Shown here in pieces: positions 50,298-62,583 of a DNA stretch of 64,000 nt. The notes under the pieces were generated by a model. It saw only the letters and a list, made by a program, of their open reading frames with translations. It was not told the DNA's origin and made no database searches. The position numbers and the translations under genes are program-made. The first letter of the stretch is position 1, and each line of letters begins with the position of its first letter. Source of the stretch: Eopsaltria australis (taxonomy: Eukaryota; Chordata; Aves; Passeriformes; Petroicidae); assembly GCA_034509425.1 (NCBI GenBank), contig JAVTVJ010000001.1, forward strand, positions 10,373,501 through 10,437,500, read 5' to 3'.

Positions 50298-51517
50298 CTG
50301 AAATGATGGGGTGACTCTGAGACATCTTAAAGTGCTCAAATTTGTATTTTACTTAAAGCACACATGACTGTCAGAGAAGCAAAACCAAATGGCTACAGCT
50401 CATTAAAGACAATTCCAATTCCTTCCCACTCACAATCCAGCTTAAATGCTCAGATCTTTCTTCCATGCTTGTACAGTTGGTTGGAGGTTGCCAAAGAATG
50501 GATTGAAGGAAATGAAATGAAAGCCAACTCATTTAGAGATGCCATGACACATCCCTGAAACATAGTCACCAACCGTACTAGTTACAGTTTTACAATATTC
50601 TTTATGAAAAAAAGAAAATTAAACAGAGAGCTATAGAAATTAATAAGGATTCCATGGAAATTACTCTTAAAACATATGCAGTTTAATAGAGAAAAAAACC
50701 TTTCTACTGGAATTTTTAAAATAAGCTACAGAACTCTGTAAAGAACAGTTGCCTCAATATGCAATTCTTTAGGGTAGTTTAAAATTCACAAGCTTCAATT
50801 TTTTGTACAGAAAATAAAGTGCTTGTCAGAAAGGGTATTTTTCATATATTTTCATCTTTTTTGCCACACTTCCATCAATTGCCCATTACTATTAATATGA
50901 TTAAATTATGATTACACTGGCATGAGCAGTTCCACTGGGCCAACTAGACTAAGCAAAGAAAGCACACCATGGCACAAGGGTGCACAGGCTTGTCCTCAGA
51001 GCTCCTGTTGGAGGTGCCAGCTGGGATCTCACATCAGCTCTTCAGCTCATACACAGGATGATACCCACGTTGAAAGATTTGGAAATAAACTAGCAGTTTT
51101 TTGATTCAGTGCACCATTGTTTTTAGTTGCCTCTTTTTAGTGACCATCCAACCATATGTCAGTGGAGTCACTACAAATTACCTCCGCTTTAAAACTTACT
51201 CATTGTCATATCTTGATCTTTTGTGAAGAAGGGCCAAAACACTCCTGAGCCAGTTCCTCAGGTTTTTAGGAACGGGAGTCCTCAAGCTGCTCACTTACCT
51301 TGGATGGGCTCATCTCCCTTTTCCCTGAGAAGGAGAAAGAGAGCACCTGTTACTGTAGTCATTAACGTAGGGAATCATCTATGGGGAAAATTAAGAAATA
51401 AAGTCAGGTTCCTACAAACATCACTTGTGATGCTGAACATCTTTCACAAAGTAATGGGGCCTGCTGAAAACCTGATGAGATTCAAGCTGTACTTTCCTAA
51501 CAGTAAGAGAAGCTTGT
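50298..51517. other. Non-coding stretch, nothing recognised
   Basis: AT-rich unique sequence; 50560-50920 has very few open frames. No repeat family was recognised. Confidence 0.5.
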
Positions 51518-51602
51518 CCCATGGTAAAAGCATGTGGCTCATGGCTTAGGAGATGTGGGTTAAATTCCACTCATGGGTATCCTGTGCATGCAAATAATTT
51601 AG
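51518..51602 (+). repeat. Ancient tRNA-derived SINE fragment
   Basis: CATGGTAAAAGCATGTGGCT, then GGCTTAGGAGATGTGGGTTA and AATTCCACTC match the tRNA-like head of old amniote SINEs of the MIR/CORE kind, including the B-box region (GGTTCAAATTCC-like, here GGTTAAATTCC). A following TCCTGTGCATGCAAATAATT fits the next segment loosely. The copy is truncated and diverged; no functional tRNA is implied. Confidence 0.55.
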
Positions 51603-52472
51603 ATACTGCCTGTTGTGTTGCTCACCTGTAGGCAGAGCCATGTAAGCAGCTATAACCAACACTTCTGCTCAAGGGAGAGAAATAGCAGCAAGGGAAATGT
51701 GAACTGATTATTGAAAATTTAAACCAAAAATAAGTTAATTTTTCCCAACAGTTAAAATATAAATATTCTGAGCAAGCACAACACATTTGAAACTCCTCCC
51801 AAACAGGACAATTCCAAGAGCTCTCCATAAATGAGAATGATCCAAGAAAGAGATACCCAAATTGCCTGTGGTTTTAGTCATTCCAAGAACAAGGAATTTG
51901 GTTTTTAATTGCTGTCACAGTTTCACACACAAAGGCATTCACCCACTTTTCATCCAAGTAATGGATGAAATAGTCATTTTACCAGAAGACAAAGGAGTGA
52001 CCAGTATGGCTCAATTCCTAACAAAAAGCACTTTGGGGTAGTTTAAAGCCACACATCCTACCACAGCCAGGAGAGAGGTTTCTGAATTATTTAGTAACCT
52101 TAGGCCTTTCAAAAGGAGAAGAAATTCATTGCCCGGTTTCATGGGACTTAGATAAAGTTGTGTGGGTAGGAGTATTAGATATTTATTCACCATGGACTTT
52201 GATAAATAATTTACAGTTCAACTGCGACTAATAAGTTCGCTGAATGGTGAAATCTCTGCAGTAAGCAAATAGAAATGTTTCCTCTGACGACTGCCCAGGT
52301 GAGGACACAAACTCATCAAGGGAAACACAGGCTGCATTTTGTAAAAATCAGCCAGGTAGCCAGAAAACTTCACAGCAGCAGACAAAAATATTCTGCTTCA
52401 TAGTTATCATTATGGACCCAGTCTTACCTTGATGCCTTTTTCTGGTCTCAGGAAATAAAGGCTCAGACACAG
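51603..52472. other. Non-coding stretch, nothing recognised
   Basis: Unique AT-rich sequence up to the LTR, with short chance frames only. Confidence 0.5.
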
Positions 52473-52800
52473 TGAAAGGGTTGGGAGTTGTTTACCTCGG
52501 TATTTTAATAGGATCCCGTTCGATGGCTTCTGCCGTCCAGGTAGAACACGCCGCAAAAGCCCCGTCCCCCCAGTCGAGTATACAATTAAAGACTCTACAC
52601 ATTAGCATATCTACCAGGAGGGCCCAATAAGGGGCCTGGGTGGGCTAACTTCTAGTTTACAAAATCTGTCCTACTAGAAGACCTTGAGGGCCCAGGAAAG
52701 CAGAGTGTTAGGTTTTCCAACTCTACATGGTTTCAGGGGTGTTTAGTCTACCAGCCTGCTAAACACCATGAAACCAGGCTAAACTATCACCTAAAGCATC
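52473..52800 (-). mobile_element. Solo LTR, avian ERVL-like
   Basis: On the minus strand the segment reads like an avian LTR: a start region GTGATAGTTTAGCCTGGTTT (near 52789), a U3 hairpin, then GGACGGCAGAAGCC and CGAACGGGATCC followed by ATTAAAATACCGAGG, which resembles the polyadenylation/U5 end of ERVL-type LTRs, and an end in CA near 52473. The CpG-rich part (52505-52575) contrasts with CpG-poor flanks. No gag, pol or env sequence lies on either side, so it is a solo LTR left after recombination. Exact ends and the target-site duplication were not resolved. Confidence 0.6.
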
Positions 52801-53280
52801 ACAAGTATGCATGCTGATACTTGTGAATATAGGGAACAGTGTAAGAAGTATTCAGAAGAAAAGCAGAAAAATCCTTCAGGCATCACCTGGTGTATGGTAA
52901 AATACAAGAATTATTAATATAAGCCTGGACCAGTGGATCAGATGGGCCCTCTGCTCAGTACCACAATGCTTCCAACACAGAAGTGTCAGAGAGACAAAGA
53001 AAATGTCTTGTTCTTACACTGAGCAAGTGAAAAACCTGTGAATCCTTCTGCTCCAAACCCAGTCAGAGCAGTTGCAGCCATGAATGCAGAAGGGAAGGGA
53101 GTTCTTCACTAACGCTGTTAAATGTACAGAGGCAAAACTCGTGTGCAATCCTAAATAGGGAATCCTTCTCATTCTTTTTAAATAGATGGCCCAGAGGCCT
53201 TTCTTAAACCCCCCGTCCCACTCTCCTTTCGAGCTAACCCCATTTATACTCTCAGTTGCCTGTGCACATTGTCAAGCAAT
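52801..53280. other. Non-coding stretch, nothing recognised
   Basis: Unique sequence between the LTR and a CTCF-like site. No gene or repeat recognised. Confidence 0.5.
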
Positions 53281-53297
53281 AGTGACATCAAGTGGCC
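53281..53297 (-). promoter_or_regulatory. Weak CTCF-like site, reverse
   Basis: AGTGACATCAAGTGGCC. Its reverse complement GGCCACTTGATGTCACT matches the CTCF core with two deviations. It is nearly identical to 63068-63084. Confidence 0.25.
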
Positions 53298-53615
53298 TGA
53301 TCACCAGCATTTTTGTTTCCCTGCTCATCCCGAGGGCAGATATTGATCGTCATCAATCCTTTGTGTAAACAGATCTGAAATAAATCCAGTATCAGACATT
53401 TATCCTGTGGAGGGTATTGCTCATCAACTTGATTTAAGTTATGTTTATATGTGAGTAAAGTGTGATTTACAAGAGACCTTCCAACTTTTCACTGTATGGT
53501 AGTTTAAAAGTTCTGTATCAGAAATATACCTGTATAATCTTGACAGTAAGAAGATTAAGAGCCACTCTCTCTCATCTGATATATAGCATGGGTAGAGCAA
53601 TGCAGCAGGAATGAG
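53298..53615. other. Non-coding stretch, nothing recognised
   Basis: Unique AT-rich sequence between the CTCF-like site and an old repeat. No gene or repeat recognised. Confidence 0.5.
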
Positions 53616-53740
53616 GATTATTTATTATTTGTATTTCATGACTGCCTAGTATCCACCAGCAGAGATCAGGGCTGTGTTGTGCTAGACACTGCAAACACAG
53701 GAGGAAAAATGTTCCAGCACCAAGAGACCTGGGAGTCTCC
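53616..53740 (+). repeat. Ancient amniote interspersed repeat
   Basis: TTATTTATTATTTGTATT, then GCCTAG, GATCAGGGCT, TTGTGCTAGACACTG, AAACACAGGA and CCAAGAGA occur in the order known from a widespread old repeat of turtles and crocodilians whose typical text runs 'ttattatttgtatt ... ttgtgctaggcgctg ... aaacacag'. Strongly diverged. Family name not certain. Confidence 0.6.
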
Positions 53741-56700
53741 CCAATGAGAAATGAAAAGGGCAGAAGCAGTCAGAAGGTGGGAAAGCACAAAACTATGAAG
53801 AGGCAAAAGCAACATAGTAGTGTAGTCCTGCCCCAACTGCTTCTGAGGAAGAAGGGGGCATAAAACCCTCTTATATGGTGACACAATCCCTAAAAATATG
53901 AAGGCAGTTGTGATGGCAAAACTATCACTGTTGAATGGAACATTTTCCTCCACACTCTTTCATCAGTAAGTGTGATGGTGTATATGAAGGATATTTAACC
54001 AGCCTTTAAGGGGTTTCAGAAACCTTCAGGTTTCAGCAGCAGTGGACAAGGTGAAAAGCAAGTCAGAGAAGGTGATGGATACCATGAACATACCAGCTTT
54101 AACCTAGTAATGGTAAGCATAAGATCATGGAAGACACAAGAGAACTTGAGTAAAAAAGATGAATAAGGGTGATAAGAAGAAAAATGGTACATGATCAGCC
54201 ATGCTTTTTCCTGTCACATTAAAAGTGGTGGTCACAGGCCACACAGCCTCTCTCATCTGACTGCAGCTATCCAACCCCCAAAATGGTCACTGGGCACACA
54301 CCTGGATTCCTGGTTGCCAGAGGGGCTTGAGGCCTCTGCAGTGCACCTTCAAAGATACTGACATGATGGTTAACTGGCACCTGGCACTGATTCCTCATCT
54401 TGTGCTAAAACCACACCTTGCTGTGGAGGTATATCCAGGGGACCACTTGGTTCCTTTGAATCAGAAGCACACAGGAGCTGGATTTCCTGCTAGAGAAATG
54501 TTTGCGAGCCAGGTGGACCATGGACTTGTCCCACGTTTCTTTCTGTTTCCTGACATTTAAATAGCCAGATATCCATTTCCTTACCCCCATTTCAAGAAGT
54601 TAGCAGGTTTCCATGCCAGTGTCTACTGGTAGAGCCCATGTATGGGTACTCAATGCCCCAAATCCAGCTAAGAGGTGTCTCATGGCACGCAGCAACAAGC
54701 TGCACACCCAGAGTGACTTGTATGACACATGCACAGCAAACACAGTGCCACAGCAGGAGGAAGAGGCCTTTGGAGCTGGGAGGCACAGATTGCAGACTCC
54801 ACCACCCCATGCTGTCAGACAGCCCTGGTGATAGCTAAGTACAGGTACAAGTGACAGAACACATTCCTTGATATTAGTTATTCACCATGTGTGCTCCAAC
54901 ATTCATTAGTCTCCTGTTTAACTAGAGTTTTTCAAGTAAGGAGCAGAGACAATATCATATGACTTGTATGAACATACACATGGTGAATAATGAATAGTGG
55001 ATATCCAAAGTGAACCTGTCACTGGACTGAAAGTGCTTCATCCAAGCTGTTAAAAAAATACTTAGGAATAATATTCCCATTGACAGAAATTGGGCCTTCT
55101 TGAGGAATAACTGATGCACGCACAGAAGAAGAAAACACACTCCACCAGCTCCCCAGTTTGCCCACTGTGAATAATCTCAGTAGGCTGTACTTTCATGAAA
55201 CTATGGGAATCCTTCCTTGAACCCACAAGAGGAGGAAATACAGCTTTATGTACCTGCACACTATTCTTTTTTTGTTGCTGTTGTGGCTTTTTGTAGTATT
55301 CTAGACCATGGTAGTAGTGAAATAATTTCCTCTGACAGCAGACTGTTAAATGGAGGCACAGCAGAAAAGTAGGGCAACGTTGCAGCCATGCAGAGGCTCA
55401 TTCACTGTTTTGGGTTTCAAAGGGAGGAATGTTCCTCCAAGTAACAAGCTGCCCAAATAGGATGCAGGGACTATGCAAAATGAATGGAGATTCCTGGGCA
55501 CAGACCGGCTCCATCATTCAAGTCTGTTAGGGGGTGACATTTACTCTGGCTTTCTCGTGTTGGGCTGTCATATCATGTTGAATTCAGTACTTGACTCCAA
55601 AATGAGCGGTGGCAGAATCAGAATGGCGAGACAGCTAACAATGAGGGTTACATGGACTGGAAATTATCTCTTACAAGGCAAAAAAAAAAAGGGAAAACTA
55701 AAGTTAGGTGTATTCCTTGACTGTTGTACTTATAACAGGTAGGATGGGCAGATACTCACGGGCATGAATGCATAGCAGCTTGAAAACTGCCCCAAACAGC
55801 TTAGGGGAGCTGCTTAGGAGAAACTAATGTGTAAGACTTCCAAAGCAATCAAAACTGTTACACAGTCTGAAATGGTTGCATCTTCTGCATTGTGTTCTGT
55901 CACAGAGTGCTATGAGCCTTGAATTAAATCACAGAGACACAAGCTGCAAAGTGAGGAGCTGTAGCCACAGCTTGATCCTAATATAAAGTTTACGTTGCCT
56001 CACCAGAAGGATCCAGGATAGTGTTATAAACCAAATTTTCACATCCTCTGCTGTCTGGCATAGTACACAGCATCATCCCTGGAAAATATATAACCTAGCA
56101 GAAATAGAAATACATAGACCCAGGATGCCAAAAGAATTTGCCCTTTGCAATCAGGATCGACTTTCATTCTTAACACACCTCTTTGGTCCATTTAATCTCA
56201 TATTGCTCTGTTTTGTTTTCTGCACAGGAGCCATGGGTAGTCCTGCAGATAGAGGGGGAAAATCCCAGGGCTGTGTTAAAAAAAAATCCAGATGTAAAGC
56301 AAAATGGATTAATACACTTTTCTACAAAGTGGTAAAATGAAAACACATCTATGGACTTCCACACAGTTTGCCTCAGGCAAAGAGCATTCCATTAAAATAA
56401 AAATACATTTGGTTAGAGCAAATTAAATGTTCCCAAGAAGGAATAGTTTGAGGTCAAAGGTGAAGCCACTTTACTTGCACACATGTTTCCAATCTGTTTG
56501 ACCTCTGTGATCAGCAAAGCTCAGATGTGCAAAGGGGAAGAAGCTTAAAAGAGATTGGGAAGAATAAAAACATAAAATATAAAGAAATGCATAAAAGATC
56601 TGCATAATATAGTTGTAAACTCTCTGTACTAAAAGAGGAAAAGTTGTGAGGAGTTTTTCTGTGATCCTATTCTGGGTGATAAAAGACCTGGAAGATCTTG

Positions 56701-58912
56701 ACCATATTGGAGAATAATGTTTCTTCTCATCAGCCAGGACAGCAAGAATGACTCTTAAGTTGTTGTGGCAGGGATTTGTGTGCCTGGTGGTGAATGGTGC
56801 TGTAAAGACTCTAGGGGAGTGGATCAAAAGGAGGAAAAAGAGCAAGTGAAAGACTGTGTTCAACCAATGCTCCATTTCGTGCACACGTCCCAATGAATGT
56901 ATTCTGGCTTCTTTCTTGCATGCAAGTTTTTGAGGCAGGATTTTGTCCAATAAATCAGGAGACTGGGGCAATCAGGCAGAGGACAGAACACTGATGTTTT
57001 TCTGGGTGGCAGCTTCCAACACAACTTTTGCTGTGGCTTAAATCCACAAGGGATGAGCAGTGCATGCCCTGACTCCTTTATGAGACAGACATAATGTAAG
57101 TTATTACTCCTGCACTCTGGAGTGTCTCCTTGGCAGACAGGGGGGACAGATTGAGCAGGAGCAGGGAAAATGGGGTTGCCTCATCTTCCTCCCTTTCTCT
57201 CCTCTACTCTTTAACAGACACCATGAGTCAGGACCTTCACCAGCACAATGTGAATATTTTGAACCCAGGCTCAATTATGTCCAAAGAAAAACAAAAAAGC
57301 CAAAGCAACCTCAGCTAAGGTTCTCCCGGAGCTTGCTCACTTCTGATTATACAGCCCATAATGCTAGAAACTACAGACCCTTTTATTGCCAGCCATGGGT
57401 TTACAATGCCTGCTACCACTGCCTGTTCCCTGCCCTGCCAGCCAGCATTTAACTGGCTTTCCCAACTGGCGTTCCCCTGCAGCTCAAGCTTGAGAGAGGA
57501 GCCTCTCAGCAATGGCTGTGCCTTGCAGCTGAGCCTTAATCAGGTCAACAAGAACGGATTTTGCTCCACACTCCCAATGGAAGGCTTCACATGAGCATGG
57601 ACTAGAAGTCCACAGGTTTTTTGGACAAACTAGACTTGCCCAGAAGCCATTGGTTTGTTAGATTGCTGTTTCCAAGCTGGTCAGTTCAGCTACTCAGTCT
57701 TTCACAACTTGTCTTTGCTGTGGGTCAGCAAATCCATTGGCCCCTCTCCATCTATGGCAGATGTGTTACTGCCTATATTGCTGCAGGAAAGAAGGGTGCT
57801 TCACATCCTTCCTAGGTCATTACTGCAGATTGATCCATGCAGAGTGCTGCAGCTGCAGGTTGCAGCCCTGGTGGCTCACTACGCCCCCACACTCTAGCAG
57901 GCACCAGCGCAGCCAGTGCATCTGCTCTGCAGGGCCCCAGGCTCAGCTGGGGGGCTTGGGGCCCATCTGGGCTCAGAAGGCTTGAGTGGCATTTCCATGG
58001 GGACTTGCAGCATTCTTTTTTCTCCTCAGCTGCTGCAAAGCAGCAGATAACCACAAATGCATTTTTCAACAGGAGAGTGTGTCTGCATCTCTACTAACTC
58101 CTGATCAAGAACAGCAGCTCTGTGTTTGCCACAAATTCATGTTCTCACTGCTCCTGAAATCCCAAAGCCAGTGTGAATGATAGGACCTGAATAAAAGTCA
58201 ACTATATGATATGGGTTAAAATCAGATGAAAATCTGGAAGGCAGTGTTCAGAATGTGCACAACATTCTAATGCGTGCTTCAGCTGCAAATCAGTCCCAAA
58301 CTTCTGACCAAAATTCACCCCGCTTTGAGTCAGTCCCAAAGCTCACACCCCAGAGCTTTGGGGCAGTGGGGATCTTGAAATCAGGCTTGAATCATCTGCA
58401 AGATCAATGTTATTTACACCTTACTCAATGACAGCAACACATCCAAAAGGGATTTGCTACACCTCTCAGAGTAGCCAGGATCTGGGAGGTCAGCCTTTTT
58501 ATTTACAGGCAAGTCTGTGCCATGTGAGGAACAGCAGAATTTACACTTGCCATCTGCAAAATGAATTACATGTTCCAGGCATCTGCAGCTTCATAAATTA
58601 TAACACAGTGTCAACAGTGCACCTGTGAGGAGATTTTAGACAACAGGAGCAAAGAAACTGCCAGTGCACCAAGGGGATGCACAGGCGGGAACGCTGGGAA
58701 GGCGTTTGGCTGCTACCTGCTTCAGCTTGCCCGAGCTTTTCCCTCCCGTGTGCCCAGCCGCCAGCAGATTTGCACCACCAGGAGTCACAGAGAGTGCACA
58801 CTTTTATCAGCCTTTTAAATGCTGGGCTCCTTTCTGTAATTAGGTATGGGGATGAGGCTCTGCTTGGCCTTCCTCTGCGGTCCCCCTTGAGCATGACTGG
58901 TGAGGGGCCCTT
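53741..58912. other. Non-coding stretch, nothing recognised
   Basis: Unique sequence. A 166-codon minus-strand frame (56471-56971) lacks any domain and is taken as chance. A GC-richer patch at 57830-57990 has overlapping frames on both strands. No repeat family was recognised. Confidence 0.5.
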
Positions 58913-58951
58913 GGGGGAGAAGGGGCAGGCAGGGGGGCCGGGGGGTTGGGG
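58913..58951 (+). other. Predicted G-quadruplex
   Basis: Five G-runs of 5, 4, 6, 6 and 4 bases within 39 bases, with spacers of 4, 6, 2 and 2. This satisfies the usual four-tract quadruplex rule with tracts of at least four G. It lies just left of the enhancer-like block starting near 58980. Confidence 0.75.
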
Positions 58952-58979
58952 TTTTGCATATGAGATTAAGGACTGAAGA

Positions 58980-59830
58980 TCCCGTTCATTTCGCTTTCAT
59001 CTGTCTGTGCGCTGTAGCGCTGAAGTCTCTGCTTTCCCTGTGTTATATTCAGCGTACAGAGTGACTCATCTGCAAGCGCAAATTACCTTGCTAAAGTATT
59101 CTTAGGAGAAATAATTAGCCACAAGCACCTCCTCTCCAGCCTCCTGTATGTGCCTCCAGGGACTGGGGCGCTTGACATAAATCATTTAGTCCCGAGCCCT
59201 AGCACACACCTTTCCCAAAGGACTCCATAATTGGCAAAGTAGTTGCCAACCGGGTTTAAAGTGATTTGAAATTGTTTTCCATACAGCCTTGCTGATAGCA
59301 AAAGGTTTCCCCCTTTCCTCAAGCATGAGTTACAGTAACATGATTGGATGTAACCCGTTATTCAGTTCAAGCTGTGATTCTGATACAGTATAGACAATAT
59401 AAATTCCCCAGAGCTCTGTGAGGCCACCTCAATGGTCCATTTAAGTCCAATTCAATTAGGCTCACTATAGTTCTTAGGATTTCTTAGGTATGTTTGCAGC
59501 AGCCTTGGGGTTTGAATGTGAGAACAGTATTCATCTAGGAGTTTTAAATTAGGTCTCAGGTGTCATCATTCTAAATGAATTATTACAGTGGTGTGTTCAT
59601 GCCATTACAGGTAAGGTTATGTTAGTATCTCCACTCAGCCATATTAATGCACCGAGGGCTGGAGCTTGGTATGTAAGGTCCTTGCCTTACAGTGTCTGCT
59701 TTAACCTCTTCCTCAAAATAATCGGGCTGCCAGGCACTGAGCTGTGTTTAAAATACATGTAAATAGGTTGTTTACTTTCAGTTTCTGACTGATTGTCAGC
59801 GATGTGAATTAGGAGGTGCTGTTACACCCG
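58980..59830. promoter_or_regulatory. Possible large enhancer block
   Basis: A repeat-free run of about 0.85 kb with unusual CpG retention (CCCGTTCATTTCG, TGTAGCGCTG, AAGCGCAAATTACC, ACCGGGTTTAAAG, TGTAACCCGTTA). It has an AP-1 site TGACTCA (59062-59068) and a perfect inverted repeat TTGGCAA-AGTAG-TTGCCAA (59231-59249). Open frames are almost absent. This is the strongest enhancer-like texture in the window. Function is inferred; conservation was not tested. Confidence 0.4.
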
Positions 59831-60435
59831 CAGCACTGCCAGTGCACTTCCCTCCACAGAAAGGGACTCTGCCCAGCCTGACTTACCCTCACTGCCTATG
59901 GCAAATAGGTGTGCAGAGAGGAATGGAGTGCTGGGATGGGCAAAGTAAAGGGGGAAAGACTGCAAACCTTGCTCCTGCCTTTCTTTCAGTTGTTGGATTT
60001 TGGGGTCCTGGTTTTGCTTTATTTCCCTAGCCACAGCCCGTGAGGAGGGAAATATGAAGATATGCTTCATTTTGCTTTCCCCATTTATGCCTGCATCTGA
60101 TCTCCCTGTGGCATTTAACGCTTTTCTCAGTGCTTTCAGGAATGATTGTGGTGAGGGAAGGGAAGCACTTCAGCAGCCCAAATGGCCCCTCCATATTTCA
60201 TGTCTACAGATGGACACCATTTGGTTCCTGTAACCAGGCAATGCGAAGCTATGTAGATGAAGCTTACATCAAAGAAGGAAAAAAGAAGAACCAGAGAAGA
60301 TGATTAATTTTTATCAGGGAACTCTGAAAGCCTAAACTGGCATTTGGATTGAATCCTGAGACTAGATTTAAAGGTCAAAGATAACATGTCTTTATTGGCC
60401 TGTATGTCGGAATTATTTTCATTGTTTTACTCTGG
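59831..60435. other. Non-coding stretch, nothing recognised
   Basis: Unique sequence between the enhancer-like block and a CTCF-like site. No gene or repeat recognised. Confidence 0.5.
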
Positions 60436-60451
60436 TCCCATCTAGTGGCTC
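60436..60451 (-). promoter_or_regulatory. CTCF-like site, reverse
   Basis: TCCCATCTAGTGGCTC. Its reverse complement GAGCCACTAGATGGGA fits the CTCF core CCACTAGATGG well. Opposite in orientation to the site at 23662-23677. Confidence 0.38.
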
Positions 60452-62583
60452 CAACAGAAAGTGAGAGCCCTTTGCTCCGTTGCTGCATTAACTGGAAAAG
60501 CCACAGTCCCACTAAGGCAAAACAGAGAAGGGGCAGGGGATATTTCACAGGTGGAGACCTGAGAAACAAAGCAATCAGTTGGCCTTTACATGGTTTCACA
60601 CTGGCTGTCAAGTCTCCTGCATCCAAGTCTCCTGAGATCCACACAGGACTTTCTAGAAGAGTATCCTACCTCTCAGACCCATAACCTTTTCCTATTGTTT
60701 TTATCCTGGAAATTTCACTTAGTTTATCTCCACTCTGATTTGCTACATCTTGCCCCTATGCTCCTGAGAGAAACATGTCAATATTTTGCCTGTGTTATGT
60801 AGGGGAATAGTCAGAAGAAAAGACTCAAAATCTTTCCTCTGCTCTCTGTCATATCTTTGCTAGGGCAAACTGTAGCCCTAAGGTCCTTCCAAGATCAAAT
60901 AAATGCCTCCAGGAAGAAAAGATCAAAGGAGAAAAAAGCTTAAGAAGTCACTAGTCTGGGTATTTCCTTCTATTAGAGTGGCCCATCATGATTCAAGCAG
61001 TCTCCTGAGTTACAAAAATTATGGGGCAAAGCACATTTCTCTGGGGACTGTGGCCCCCAGGTGAGAGAGAGCATCTGTAGGGCGAATCCACACAAGCAGC
61101 ACTCACTTTTCTCGCAGCATCTAGAAAAGTCAGACCTCACCCACAGGCCAAGTAGCAAGATTAGTACCAATTATTTCTCAGATTGTCAGCGGGGCCTGTG
61201 GGCAGTGCAGCACTAGCACAAACTTCTGGGCACCTCACAGCCAGGGTTTTGGCTGAGCCCAGAGATGTGGGATCCATGAAGGTCACTGTTCCTCCAAAGG
61301 CGTTTGGGGCACACACTGAGGAATGGCTCTGCTGTTTCTGGACCTGAGCTGGGATAGCCTGACTGTCTCATTATGCCAAAGGAGCTTCTCTGGGGGATTA
61401 ACACTAATTGGGAGATGTCTGCACTGTACGTAGATGACCACTTAACCAAACATATTAGATGACCTGCTAGGTGCTAGACGTTTTCATTTAGTTTCTTGTA
61501 GCCAGCTTCAATTTTTAATCCTAAGTTTTGTCTCCTCATTTTTCCTTGGCATCACCCTCATTTCTTTTAATACTGCTACTTTTAAAGTACAATCAAGGTC
61601 ATGTCAGAGTGTCACTCCTGGGACTGTCCTTTGTTTGCAGGTACCCAAGGGAATTAGATTCAAATGGCTTAGTCACCTGTGCAGATATCTTATTGAGTCA
61701 AGGCTTCAGTGAAAGGGAATGTAACAAAAATAAATACCTTCTAAGGAACAAGGTTGATTTGCAACTTTTTACCTTGTTTAACAGAACATTTTTTCTGGGA
61801 AAGCCTTCTTGAAGTTTTATTTAAGTAATTAATTATACAGATATATTTTCTTTCCGTTTAACTAATTTATTTTGCTAGAAATACTTTTGGAAGTTTAATC
61901 AATGAAGATTTAGTAGGAAACGTGCCCACTTCATATCTTAAGAAAGGTAGGACATTTCACTGAAGACAAATCTTGACATCCCTACAGAGCTAATCTAAAG
62001 CCAGACTGGCAATTGGGGGAAAAAACCTTCCCTAAAACACAAATGCTCAACAACTCTCTTTTGGAATCTCAGATCTAGGAACCAGTCTGCATTCGTGAGG
62101 AGCTTCTGTCCAACGAAAGCATTGGAGAGGAGGAAAAGAGAAGAAAAACTAGTTTGCCTTTGTCTCTCTACTGTAGCCCAAAAGCTTTAAACAAAGCAGA
62201 AGTATTCACAGATTTGCCTAACATTGTACTGTCTGCAATCATCCTCTCTAGACAGACCCACTGGTCTGGGCTCACTGCTGTTTGTCAAATGTTGTCAAAT
62301 GCATTGGGAGCACCTGAGGACACCTCACAGATCCCTAACTGGGCAGCCCAGTTGCACCCCAGCTGCTCATCTAGACAAGACCACTCACGTGCTGCTTTTC
62401 ACATGCCCTGCTTGCCCCAGGAAGTGAGTGCAGGCTGGGGACGATGTGCTTTTCCTGGCTCCCTTCCTGGCATCCTGCAGCTCAGCCCTGATGCACTCAG
62501 GAGATGCAGCCTTCTCGTCCTGGCTGGACTCCCGCTGCCCTCAGATCTTTGCATGCAGAGAACAGATTAACTCTTTACTGTGA
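60452..62583. other. Non-coding stretch, nothing recognised
   Basis: Unique sequence, AT-rich at 61800-61960. Frames up to 138 codons (62154-62570) have no domain and are taken as chance. Confidence 0.5.

Noticed and set aside
51518..51602. Possible functional tRNA gene
   Set aside because: Only the B-box-like part is legible; no complete cloverleaf can be folded and the A-box side is degraded, so it is a SINE relic.
56471..56971. 166-codon minus-strand frame with hydrophobic stretches
   Set aside because: Hydrophobic runs come from A/T-rich DNA; no coherent domain and no splice or promoter context.
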